From assembly GCA_964030785.1 (NCBI GenBank), contig OZ034967.1, positions 48,767,533 to 48,831,532 on the forward strand: DNA of 64,000 nt, given 5' to 3'. Source of the DNA: Siderastrea siderea (Eukaryota; Cnidaria; Anthozoa; Scleractinia; Rhizangiidae). The translations under genes were made by a program, and so were the position numbers. Below are positions 46,153 through 57,818 of the stretch, in pieces; positions within the stretch are counted from its first letter, which is position 1, and each line of letters begins with the position of its first letter. Under the pieces are notes generated by a model. The model searched no databases. It was given only the letters and a program-made list of their open reading frames with translations, and had not been told where the DNA came from.

Positions 46153-48480
46153 AAACCTCGGTTCCGAAGTGTTTTGGGGTTTTTGAGAAACCCGAACGAA
46201 AAAAATCTTTCGTCACGAAGGTGACTAAAGGAAAAAAGAAATTCAATTAATTTAATTAAGCGTAAGTCAGCATGTCATTTGCATGTAAACAAAAATAAGT
46301 CAAGTGCAATTTAACTTTGGCTTCTCACTGGCTCACATCTTTTATACCAATAACAAAACTCAATAACTGATCTTTATTTGACAGTCACGGTTCAATTATA
46401 TATTTAATTCTTCACTGCATCCACAAAATAGAAGAGTCTGTAAAGAAAAGATTACATATCTAATCAACTCGGACCAGTTATTATCATTCTGAAAAAATAT
46501 GCTTTTGCTGCTTAATTAAAAAGTCTTGGTTTTTATTACAAAGTGAATAAGAGAAGATCGTATGGTCTTAAAGAAAAATGTAATTCAAGGGGCAATTTGG
46601 ACGAATAACTGTACTAAAATTTTTTTCTTCCGTGTGGAAAGGAGTTGCGAATGGAATGAAAATCGTGAGATACGAAAGAACGTTTATATAGTGCCAACAC
46701 TCTCCCTTCTTGGGAAAATTAATCAGCTACGAGAGGCGACGAAAAGGTAACAAAAACGCTCTTAGCTTTTAATGTAGAAACAGGCACCTCATCTTTTACA
46801 TTTTATATCTTCTAGTTGTGATTGTTTGTTTTTGCTTAGCAGTACTATTAATTATAAAGTGCCAGCAGCTTTGTCTTTATTATAACGCTTCAAATCTCTG
46901 ATGTAACGCTTCTAGAATCGAATTGTTCGTATTCGAATCCCCGTCCCTCTTGGGTGAAATGCATGTGACGATGATAAGAGGAGCAGCTCATTTCCGGCAG
47001 TGTCATTCGCCGTATACAATTTTTTTGTTTCTGTGGCGCTTTGAAGGAACATTGTCGGAAATTGCAGCCGTTAAGGTATCCGCCCACCCTTGCAAGGTGA
47101 ATTTGCTTTTCTGTTTTCATAAATAGAACCAAAATGTTCCCTCGTAATGTGTGCCCCAGAGGCTAACAGTGAAATCTCACAGGTAAAGATGCCCTTTTCA
47201 CTTTCTACTTAAAGGATTTCCATAGAGATCATCATGCATTTAATTGCTTTGGCTTATCCAGAACATAAAAACTGTCAAAAAAAAAAACAAACAAAAAAAA
47301 CAAAGAATAGCATGACTCGTAATGACACCCGTGTTTACTCTGATTATTTTCCGTCAATACTAAAATGCAAATTGTCACATCGGAAACAGCTTAACGCTGC
47401 TGCCTTCTAAATGGAATGGAACGAAAGTCGAAAGGAAACGCAACAGTGGTTTTTTTCTCCTGAAGAATTCGATTTACGCTTTAAAAAGGTAATAAGTCGC
47501 TCGTCATAAGGAATGTTGAACACCACACAGATAATATAGAATACAGAAATGCCAAATCCATATAAACTTCATATCAATGGCCCCACTTCAGAAGGTGGAA
47601 ATCCCTGTAAAATTCTACAGGTATTAGTTGGATGGTGAGCCAGTTCTATCATGTAAAAATATGATTGGGCATTAGTTTGTATCGTTAAAATGAGTTTCAT
47701 TTCCGTCTGCGTTATGTACTGTACGTTTCGCCATATACATACATTGCAGAGCCAAGAACTGCTATTTTTAAATCGATCGATTACCGAGAAAACAAACAGC
47801 AAGCCCGATTTCTAAAAAGGTTAGGAAGCTCGAGGGACAACTGGTCTAGAAAAAAAAAGCGTCACAATTTAGAGCAAATAACTTAAGCAGACGCAAAATG
47901 TAACACATTGCAATATGAAGAAGAAATCAAAAAAAGCTACATGACGTGCAGCTAACCCAGTTGTCTCCCAGTGGTGTCCCAGCATGTAAAATATCGAAAA
48001 CAGGAAAGTAACTTCACGGTAGCTTTCATTTGAGTGGTTACACTAGAGGACTTCATCCAAGAGGGACGCAAAAGTTACAGCAACATTTATTTATTCAAGG
48101 TTTAACTCTGAAAAACCGACACGGTAAAGACCTAGGTTTAGGCCGAGGCTGTTTCCACTTGAATGTTTTCCATTTCTTATAGGCGTTAAGAAGTCAAAGT
48201 CATTAAATTTAATTAGAATAAGATCTGTAAAATCTGTACGAGTTTGTCTTATCTCGTCCTTTTGGGTTAGCAATAATTATATTTCTTATTTATTTTGAAG
48301 CCCTTGGGAAGTATTAGTCTTATCATCTACTAGAGATTTCGGTAAGAAAAGCAAAATGTAGGAATTACCTTTCCGGTTTTCGACCCAACAATTCTTTGCT
48401 ACAGCTACTGGTAGGAAAAACTGTTATAGCAGAAATCTTATCTTTTGTACCATCAAGGTAAAAACATCCTTTAATTAACA
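44930..48480. repeat. Duplicated GPCR upstream block, copy B
   Basis: Inverse counterpart of about 33850-36890. It includes an (AAC)n run at 45640-45680, the GAAA tract and the segment matched to 34868-35059. Confidence 0.7.
46060..46154. repeat. (GAAA)n microsatellite
   Basis: An almost pure GAAA tract of about 20 units with one long-A interruption. The lysine-rich open frame across it is an artefact. Confidence 0.95.
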
Positions 48481-49019
48481 ACTTTCAGCCCTGGGGAAAT
48501 AAACATTGTGACGTTTGTAGGGACCAGAGTTTCTCAAGGAAGGTCCTATAAAGGTTTGTCAATAAACAAAAAGGCGTTATAAGCAGCTGGCTAGAATGTT
48601 TTACTGAAAACTACACGCTTACTGTGCTGGATTTTGTTTTCAGCTGCCTTTCTTTTGGACAGTACACTTGATGACTACCTATCAAAACGTCGTCTAATGA
48701 AAAGACGTGACGTATTCGTCGTATTCATTGTTTCGATCTCACTGCATATGAGCTTTTCAAAGAGACTGGTTGCAAAGTAGTTCTACAACAAATCCAACAG
48801 ACGTTGAAAAGAACTCAGAGGTTAAACTCAGGCGAAGCGTTTGTCTCCATCTCAACACAGCGCTGCTAGCAGGCACTGAGCGAAAGAAAATTATCACCTT
48901 CCCTCAGATGTAAAAGACTTCCGTTATCCTAAGCAAGCAAGGGCTCATAAAAGTTGACAATCATTTTGAGACCGGGCAAGGCTTGACTTGAGGGGCTGTT
49001 GATTTAATAGAAGTGAGAA
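48480..49019 (+). promoter_or_regulatory. Conserved 5' flank of GPCR copy B
   Basis: Inverse counterpart of 33337-33900. The stretch just before the start (GTGAGAAATGAATG) is identical in both genes. Promoter role is inference only. Confidence 0.35.
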
Positions 49020-50282
49020 ATGAATGTGACAATCCAGAAGAGTTCTTGTCACGATAGAGACACAGTCATACACATCGTCATGATCGTCTTGGTTATGATT
49101 GGATCGATAATAGGAAACAGCATAATTTGTGTCCTGCTCGTCCGGTTTAAAACACTGCGAACAGTGCCGAATATTCTGGTGGTAAACTTAGCTGTGGTTG
49201 ATATCCTCAATGCAGTCACCAACATGCCACTTATGATCATGTGGTACATATGTAAGGTGCCCTACTTGAAGGGCCGTAGCAACTCCTGGTTCATCGTAAC
49301 ATGGTACGTCCTGTTCATGTACCTGACAGTGGCCAACCTCACTGTTCTCATGATGGATCGCTTCGGTGCCATTGTACACGGTTTTCGCTACCATTCATGG
49401 AAGACCATCAACAAGGCCAAAGTGGCAGTTGTTTGCGTGTGGCTTCTGGCGGCGGCCTACACGTATGGCATGTTCATGTTGGGGCTTAATATCGATGTCG
49501 GTGACGCCCCAGTATTAGTGTACAGGATGCACTATTTAAAGAAGTTTGGAAGACATTTTATCATACCAGGCTATCTCGTTCCTTTCACTACCATGCTGAT
49601 TTTGGGAGGGGCTATTTGGTTCACCGTGCAGAACCACAGCAAGCGAATCTCGCCTTTCACCTCCAGAGCAAAACAAGTTAGAAGCGACGTGAAGACCGCC
49701 AAGACAATCGGCGTGACGTGCACCGCATTTTTCTGCATGGGCGTTTTCCCAATGCTACTGCACAACATCGCCAAAATTCACGGCTCATGGCCTCACTTTC
49801 TGGCGTTTTTCTTGACGCACTTGAACAGCATGGTGAACCCTATCATCTACTCACTTAAGACACGGAGGTAAGATCTCTAGATTTTAAAGGGAAAGTATCC
49901 CTTTTGAAATAATCAGGTTTTCCTAAATATGGTTGGTAATTTGCTCTAAGTTTCCTTATTATTTTGAAAAGGAGAAAAAGGCGTCAGAAGTGATGAAAGC
50001 AAGGGATGTAAACTTGAGAGACAAAGTCCCATCGGAAGGTAGCGTTCAACGCAGACGTCCTTAGTTCTCGTCATGAAATCCATTCCGCCCCCAGTGCATG
50101 ACAAGCCCAAAAAATGTCTGCTTTGGAGGCTGATCGGAATATTTTTTTATTGTCTTTCAAGGTTCCGCACAGCGTTCTTGTTGTTAATAAATGAACCTTG
50201 CGGCAAGTCACAGCCTCATACAGATGCAAACGCTACAACCAGACACTTGACATCCAAGACGGAAGAGATCTCATCGTTTTAA
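49020..50282 (+). CDS. Rhodopsin-class GPCR, copy B (two exons)
   Basis: Paralogue of 31995-33336. Exon 1 is 49020-49867 and exon 2 is 50162-50282, a 294-bp GT-AG intron (GTAAGA donor, TCTTTCAAG acceptor) in the same codon position; 322 residues predicted. The exon-1 frame differs from copy A at 19 of 283 positions without indels. Changes cluster in ECL1 (LKGRSNSWF versus LRGRRTSWL), the TM5-TM6 loop and TM6. It keeps GN, D61, DRF, W141, NPIIY and lacks the canonical TM3/ECL2 cysteine pair. Exon 2 gives FRTAFLLLI, PCGKSQP and an S/T-rich end TTRHLTSKTEEISSF. The start is fixed by a TGA two codons upstream. Ligand and coupling are unknown; it could be a peptide or amine receptor, and sequence alone does not say. 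Confidence 0.87.
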
Positions 50283-51405
50283 GTGTTTTAGTTGCATATA
50301 CCTGACATTTTACGGAAGATTCTGAAGGGCAGCAATATTGAATAAGCTTTATGATTAGCCATTTGATGATATCCCCTGGCCAAACTGTTTCTACCAACAC
50401 CGTTTACAGTGTTGAATTCAACATGCTTAACTCGTTTAGCCACCATTTTGAACGGTGTTTAGCGATATTGAATGGTGTTTGATTTGCCAATTTGATTTCT
50501 CCACTAAACTTTCGATTGATTATCATTCAACATTACTTCTATTGTTAAGTATGAACTCGTGTTCGTTTGGCTGCCAAGTGCAACCCTGTCGATGCTGAAC
50601 ACTTGCACGTGCAGGAAATACTAATTTACATAATTCAGGATCAGTCAACTGAGTGGCCAAACGTGTTACTCAAGTTTAATTCGGGTCTTGACAAACTGCG
50701 AGCCAGCGAGCCATGCGAGCCATGCGAGTCATGCGAGACAAATATTAGTTCCCAGTCCTGTTGTATTGAAAAATTCCTTTATTATTCCTTTTTGTCCATC
50801 TATTAATCCGCAAGTTTATATGTATAATTAGTGAAGTTTTTAACAAAATAAAAGTTGACTTTAATGGCATGCAAACAGCCTTGCCAGGAAAGCAACGTTG
50901 GGAACGCTTAAATTTGTTTAAGAAATTGTACAGATGTTTGAACCCTTTAAGTACCACCAGTCACAATCAAATTTCTCCCCAGAGTATCAATACACTTGTT
51001 CATACCCATGAAAGGTTTCTGAGAATAAAGCAAGTGATCACGAAAGAGAAATTGTCTTGAATTTTAAGCGAATTCTCTAAACTGGTCGTAGGCTACAGGA
51101 AACGTCTAGAGACCGGAAGGAGAATTTGTACATTGGCATCAGGGGTTAAAAAAATCCGCCATCCAGCTGTCAGTGTAATCGAAATGTAATACCCTGTGTA
51201 GATGACGGTTTCTTTGGCGGGCAAAATCGCTAGAGTTTGCCACAAGGAAACTGACAACCACCGTAGACTATAAAGCATAATGATCCCGGAAAGAATGGTG
51301 GGTCAAGGGAAGACTTTAGGTTTCCAATTTATAATTTGAGGGAAGGAATTAAACAACTAAACAAGGAACTCGAGAAGAGGATTTTGTCCGTCACTTGCAC
51401 TTTTA

Positions 51406-51444
<39 letters not shown>

Positions 51445-51783
51445 ACAAATAAACAAATAAATAATCATAGAGAATCGGCTGACCAAAAATACGGGACTGA
51501 ACCCCACAGAGTCCCTTAAAGAGATACAATGTAAGTTTCGTAGTTTACATTAAAAAAAAAGGAAAGAAACAAGTAGAAACAGGTTAAAAACTTTCAAGTC
51601 GTGACGTGACAGTTATTTTATGTGACTTGCATGGCTCGCATGAATGGCTCGCATGCCTCGCACGTTGACTTGCATGGCTCGCATGCCTCGCTGGCTCGCA
51701 TGTTGTACACACTCGTTTAATTCAACAGTGTTGAACAATTCTGAATCGAGATGTTCAATTCGTTTGGCCACATAACTCTACTA
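50283..51783. repeat. Repeat-rich interval with ATGCGAGCC units and AAAT tract
   Basis: ATGCGAGCC-type units occur at 50703-50737 and, inverted, at 51627-51702. TGGCCAAAC and TTGAATT motifs near 50380 and 51720-51770 are also roughly mirrored, so an element of about 1.4 kb may be bounded by these. (AAAT)n spans 51402-51465. No gene is supported. Confidence 0.45.
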
Positions 51784-52063
51784 AGATAATAGTAATAACT
51801 TCATTTAAGTGTAGTAGTATTCAGTACTGCAGTGCTAATTGAGGACACTGTAAATAAGAGAAAGTAATATGATAAATGGAACATAAACATTTTAAAAACC
51901 CCAACTGGTGGGAGGCTTACCAGTTGGCTACTTACAAACGCTGCTGAGGATTTGAACACGGGACTAGCGTGAAACAAATCTAAGTGGTCAGAGAAGAGGA
52001 CTTGAACTCGGGACCTCCGAATTACAGGTCCAGCGCTCTAACCACTCGGCCACGCCGCCTCCC
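51784..52063 (-). mobile_element. tRNA-derived SINE with LINE-like tail
   Basis: On the minus strand the head GGGAGGCGGCGTGGCCGAGT continues TGGTTAGAGCGCTGG and GAGTTCAAGTCC (box A/B-like). A body follows, then a tail with GTGTCCTCAATTAG and AAGTTATTACTATTATC. The tail resembles the 3' end of the LINE fragment at 37728-38200 (GTGTCCACAATTAG, AAGTTATTATTATT). Confidence 0.7.
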
Positions 52064-55000
52064 AAAGATGTATTCAACAAAGTTGACTGAAATATTATCC
52101 GTTGACCGGGCCACCAGACGGACCGTCGGTCAAAGTGCATAAAGTAACGCATTTCTTGGAAAATTTTCTTGAATGAACCGTCGTAAAACAGCGTCTCTAT
52201 AAAGGTTGAAACAATTTCCGATAAAAACACCAACAGACACTCCCCTTCCAAACCGTCCTAGCTGAGGGCCCATTTTTCTGGAGAGAGAAAACGTTTGAAC
52301 GGTCATATCATTCTGGAATGCATACAAGCTTAGCCCTTTAGAACGCTGTGAAACTAAGGCCGCTAAGGACTATACCTGATATTTGTAAATAATAGTTTTA
52401 TAGCACAACCTAACTATTTACACATTTCAGCCACAAGTAAATAGATCTATTAAGGTCCCTCGTGGAGGCACCTACTAGAATACCAAGCTGTAACTACTCA
52501 GACTTGCCTCTCCGTTTTTTGAAGGATAAAAAAAATATATTCTCTAAAAGTAAAGCAGGAAAACCTATCAGTGACATTATATCTCGTAAATCTTATTTAT
52601 TTGATTGAATGTAATTAAAGAATGCACCTTTCAGTTAAGTGCAAAACTAGACCTTTTATTCCCAAAATGGGGTGGCTTGGGGAAGCGTCCTTTTGAATAT
52701 CACTGGTGGTGACACTTCGTGATCCTTTAACAAAAATTTAGAGTACGATGTCGTCGTACTATCATAACCATCAAAATTGACTAGCATGGATATACAAATT
52801 TCATGAGTAGGGGGTTCCGAACTCGCGAGCCGCTGGCTCGCGAAGCAGCTTTTCTATAAGTCCTCGGGTAATGTTAAGTGCCTAGCTCGATTGAAGAAGC
52901 TGGCCGCTGGTTAAAGCCACTGTTTTCACCCTGGTTATTCCGCATCGGTAACGAAGCTTTTTATAGTTTAACTGCGATAACCGACCACCTTAGAAAAAAG
53001 TACAGGACTGGAAATGCATCGTTGAAATCAGCTGACTGATTATAGTTATGTCTGTCTCCAAGGAAAGGAGCTCAGAAATGGTTATCCTGCCAAGTTAGGA
53101 ACTAATCTGTTTTGGAACTAATCGCAAAGTTTGTATGTTAAGAGGGAGACCCTTTTTAAAAAAAGAGACGTTTGTATGCGCTTTTATGGATTTTTGAAAA
53201 CTTATTATTTGCTGACTTTTCAATCAAACTTTCTCAAACTTGCTTGGGCTACTAATTCTAGTTCGTTGTTCGACGTGTGACAAGAATTGTTTGTAAACAA
53301 GCAGGTACTATCGACAACTTTAAGAGATCACTTAAGACTTATTTATTTACTTATTTATTTATCATATTTTGCTTGTTTTTATCCTTATTTTTATAATTGT
53401 TGTTTATTATTTCTTTTAATCGTGCATTCATTTTACAATAGTATTGAGCATTAGATTATTGTGATGAAAAAACATAGGATATGGTTTTAGCTATTTCTTT
53501 TTACCATATAATCATATCGTCGTGATAAATTAGTTATTCTTAATGCAAGATTGTAATGCGCATATGATTACATTCATAGAATATGCGCACTATAAGAGAT
53601 AAATATTATTATTATTAATTGAATGATTTTTGCGTTCATTTTGATTCAGTCACCTGCTCTTACTCGTTTTAAGAGTAGGGGATGACTATGTGACAGATAT
53701 TTAGGAACTGAGGCTAAAGGTTAAAGAACTGGCAGCTGCATAGCAGCCTGCGGAAATTTGGTATCATTTTTCTCAAATGAAATATTTGCTTTGGATTTTG
53801 CGGCTAGTTTCGTTTTCTGTTGCTTCACGTCCTGTCACATTATTTCCGAAGTCGGGTTATTCTCCTCGTTTTTAAAGCAGTCTTGCAAAGTATCTCTTCT
53901 TCCGCGACTTTTATTTCACCATTGACTTATTCAAGCGCCTGGGTTGTATTTTTCCTCACCCTCCTTCCCCTCACTTTTTCACCCCTACTTTTTCTTACGC
54001 AGAATTTTTATCCATATTTTAATTAGCATAAATCATAGAACGTCTTTTTTGAATGAATGTTTATTTAATTATAAGTTCAGAAACATTTCCGCAAACAATG
54101 TAATTTACTGAAAGGATGGCTCCTACACTTGTTTCGCTTTTCTTATAATCAAGAACTTTTTCTTCACATTGTCTCTTTCTACCGCAAGGTGTGTAAATAA
54201 ATGACATACCGGTGTACCGCATAACCGTGGGATGAACTAACCTCCTATCCCAGGAGGAAGAGGGGTTTTTTGGGGGGGAGGGGGATGGGAGTGTTGAAGT
54301 AATACGGTGGAACCCCGACTTATTCCTTGCATACGGCAGCTGCGCCCGCAGTACGAGCGGCAGTCAAAACCGTGATGTTCTGCGAAATGCACTGTGCATG
54401 ATCAATGAACTGGGTTCTTGTTTTCTGCATGGATCAAAATGTTATGTAAACGGAGAAAGCTCCAGTATCGTGCAGTTTGTAAGCAAAAAGCAAGAGTTAA
54501 TTGCGACGGAAGGGTAGATTGAGTTGACTTCGTTGAAAAATGCTTTTTTCCCTCTTGTACATGTTTTTCTTAAACTTTTACATCAAGGTGTTTGATGCGC
54601 TTGCAACAAAAGAGAAATTAAGTATGAAGACCGAAGTCGCAAGCATCTGATTTTTGTGTGGCTAATGTGTTGGACTAACACTGCGCATCGATTAAGGGGT
54701 ACTAAGAGCGACAATACCGAGACTAAAGCCGTAACATGGCGCTTTATTCCCTATATCAGAAGAGTTCACTGAGCTGCTCTTCTAACAGCGGGCCCCACTA
54801 GGATCAAATTCAGACAAACAAAAACACCATATCACCATCGCTTCAAAAGCAACTAATTCCAGCAAGAATTTTTGCTGTTTTGTGTGCTCTGGGAAACAGA
54901 AGTTCAAGTGACGTTAGCATCGATACAAGTTTTTCGGCGTTACGAGTGCTTGCTTACAAAGAAAAAATTTTACTCGACTTGTTTATGATTTAAGCGGTGG

Positions 55001-55308
55001 GAATCAAAGTCACGTTTATACAAGCTTAATGCGATATCCACCCAAGGGATAAGCTTATAAACAGCCTGATCATAAATTTGTTTATCGGTTTCTGAAGTAC
55101 AGTTCTATCTCAGAGCCACCTGTGATTATCATTTCTTTATTTTTGCAACGAATTCGACTTTATGCAGAGCTGTGTATTATATTTCGTATTATATTTCTAA
55201 ATCTCTTTCAGTGCTGCAAACTGATGCAGGACCGATGTGATCTGCATTTTGCGCATTTGAAATTACTTTCACTTTTCCTGGTCTAGTGGTGATCATCGCT
55301 CACCACTA
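52064..55308. other. Gene-poor interval
   Basis: AT-rich. It has ATTTA repeats near 53340, ATT repeats near 53605 and a G-rich run at 54246-54292. No coding or RNA gene is supported. Confidence 0.5.
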
Positions 55309-55384
55309 GAGTTCTCGTAGCTAGGTGGTTAGAACATCCGACCAGTGTACGGTAGGTCGTGGGTTCAAATCCCATCTGGAACTC
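55309..55384 (+). tRNA. tRNA-like SINE head
   Basis: GAGTTCTCGTAGCTAGGTGG, TTAGAACATCCGACC and GGTCGTGGGTTCAAATCCC, ending GGAACTC, resemble a tRNA with pairing acceptor ends. The D-arm is one base short and no clean anticodon loop can be drawn, so a SINE promoter head is likelier than a functional tRNA. Confidence 0.55.
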
Positions 55385-55626
55385 AGAATTTTTTCCGAGT
55401 TTCCTCTCTCCACACATCATTGTATTTTCACTTCTCCTCTTGCCTGCATTTTAGTAGCCTGCGAATACAGCCGCAGGCTAGCATTTTAGAGTAGTTCTCG
55501 CCTTTGCTCCTTTTTATTAAAACTATAGAATCTTCTGGAAATTTCGTGAAAATAACACATTTCCTCTCTTTCTTTCTGTCTATAAAAGTCGATTGATTGC
55601 AAGTTTGATTGTAAGCAGTATTCAAT

Positions 55627-55812
55627 AAATAAACCCCTTCCGGCGACTGGTATATCGGAGGACAACGCCCGAGGCTGAAAGATTGTCCGAAAAATGAACG
55701 GTTGGCCGAGAAACGAAGCTTAGAGGGCAACTGTGAAATTTCTCTGACAATCTTTCAACCAAGGGCATTATCCTCCGATATACCAGCAAGACAGGAAGGG
55801 GTTTATTTATAT
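55627..55812. repeat. MITE-like inverted repeat
   Basis: ATAAACCCCTTCC...CTGGTATATCGGAGG is mirrored at 55762-55812 (CCTCCGATATACCAG...GGAAGGGGTTTAT). It is about 185 bp and lies directly upstream of the GPCR fragment. Confidence 0.7.
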
Positions 55813-56065
55813 GATAACCCTCCTATTAATTTCTACAACGTGCGTGCTTTATTGTGATAAAGAAGGGGAAAGAGAAAAAAAGTCAGGGGGGATCACGGCT
55901 CATTTGCGGCTAGACAAATCCAATGAGGTTATTTTACTCGATTTTATGACGGTGATGAGATCTGAAAAGTTAAAACCTAAAAAAGTGACTTCCTTTCCTG
56001 TTTTTCTCTCGTCAATAAAATCCGACGACGGATAGCAAATCGGACGACGATACCCGCTATTCGCT

Positions 56066-56251
56066 TTCCCGTATGTTGCAAATCTTCTTATCGTGTTTAA
56101 CTGTGTGATCAACGTGATCCTTCTGATAACAACGATCCTTGGAAACGTTTTTGTTTTGGGTGCAGTATTATGGAGAACAACCTCTCTTCGATCGCCTTCG
56201 GTTATTTTCCTCTGCGGCCTCGCAACGACTGATTTCCCTGACGTCAGCCAT
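56066..56251 (+). pseudogene. GPCR fragment (TM1-TM2 only)
   Basis: The frame reads PYVANLLIVFNCVINVILLI, then TTILGNVFVLGAVL (TM1 with GN) and SLRSPSVIFLCGLATTD, the typical TM1-loop-TM2 start of a rhodopsin-class receptor. The sequence then departs from a receptor after TDFP (normally D-L-x) with no TM3. It is not a copy of the 32/49-kb receptors. Probably a truncated receptor relic; a missing downstream exon is less likely because TM2 is cut mid-helix. Confidence 0.65.
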
Positions 56252-56332
56252 ATCACCCATTTTTACTCCCACTTTTCCTCAAGCAGAAGTCTTATCCTTT
56301 TCTTAATTAGGTTACGTCATAGTATTACGTTT

Positions 56333-56400
56333 TAGCAGAGCTTGCGGAGCACCATAAGTAAACAAATCTGGAAACCTATTGATCCGAGAACTGTCCGGGC
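56333..56400 (+). repeat. Dispersed repeat end (AGCGGAGC family)
   Basis: AGCAGAGCTTGCGGAGCACC, then AAACCTATTGATCCG, matches the inverted end at 20220-20300. Confidence 0.45.
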
Positions 56401-57811
56401 CACAACCAGAACTGGATATATAGTCTCCTGTAATTTGATTGGTTCAGATGCTGAACCAAAACGTTGGCTTGACCGCGAAAGGACTAAGTTGCAGATAAAT
56501 TTCTCGTGCAAGATATACAGAATGCTTGTAGGATTACTGTGAAAATCAACCTTAGTACGGATAAATCTAGACGATTTTATTCGTTCAAGGATTCGATTCA
56601 CAGATATCAAGATGCTTAGGGCCCAGGAAGCTTTTTGTACAAGCGGTACTCACGCGACCAGTGTAGTTAAACGTTTGGACTTGCGTGGTAGAATAGAATG
56701 CATGTTTTGAAGTGAAAACGGCTAAGATACCGATACATACACAGTCGCTGAGCTTTTAAATGTCAAGTACTAGTCTATGTTTGTTGTGAGCGAAGATATT
56801 TCGGCCTGGAGTGGTCCATTTTATTCTGATGCGGGTCCTACGGACGCATTACCCTACTCGCTTGAATACAACCTTGATCGAACAAGACTCCTGGAGTATT
56901 CTCTTGCTAGACAATAATTTATCAGAGTACGAATAGCTGAACCTGTGTGAAGAAACATCTTGGACACATATGGTTACTGGTACATGTACGTACGCGCGAA
57001 ATCCACTTTCCAGGTCACATGCATGCAACGCTCACGAGTTTCTGTCGTTTGTTCATTGCAAACCCCAATGTAATGGGCAGTAATGGCCAGCTGTTTAGAT
57101 ACCTTGTCGACATCAACAAAATTTGTCAAAGGCATTTCACATGGCAGAAAATCAGATTTTGAAACACCGCGGAGAAACTCAATCCTTTAGCTTTCGAAAA
57201 TGAAATGGATGTGCAGAGTGCATTGTATGTTGCAAAAATAATACTAATAATCAATAAATATGTAAATATATAAATAAATAAATTGGTTTTCACAGGAGAC
57301 AAGGAAAGAAGTTTATTTTTTTTGTCCCTTTCCTTATAACTTAGATCTTGTAATGTGAAAATGGTCTGTCGATATAGGTGGAATCCGGATAAACTAAAAT
57401 TTTTTGATAGGACATGAAGCCTCCAGAGTTTTGGCAGTGTGCTCGATTACATGGTATGCGAATATTCCATATAAAATATGAGAGCATTTTTACGGTACTA
57501 GTAAATTCCATATTTTCTCGAATAAGCATCCCCAGTTTTTATGTAATAGTTGCCTGTGTCCAACTGACATTAACGTGAAGGAAACCCTTATAGTCAACAA
57601 ACAAAGTCGTTTGCATTTGCTGCAGTTTGCTTTACTTCGCTCAAGAGCAGTTAAGCATTCATTTAGAATAACCAATGACTAAAAAATGACGAGAGATAAA
57701 CGCAACGAACACTACACTTAACCTTTGTTGTCTCATTAGTCGTCTACAAAAAGAAGGCCAGGGGAGGGGGGGGGGGTGCTTACTCAACGGGAGGCGCTTA
57801 TTTCAAATTTA
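56401..57811. other. No gene seen
   Basis: Short frames only. An (AAAT)n-like stretch lies near 57250-57285. A CTCGAATAAGCATCCCC motif at 57516 and GAGGCGCTTATTT at 57791 resemble the ends of the 10918-11288 family. Confidence 0.45.
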
Positions 57812-57818
57812 CGATAAG

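Noticed and set aside
45975..46250. Lysine/glutamate-rich 91-codon frame
   Set aside because: Translation of the (GAAA)n microsatellite.
50073..50161. Start of a separate small gene at ATG 50073
   Set aside because: This part is the intron of GPCR copy B; only 50162 onward continues the receptor frame.
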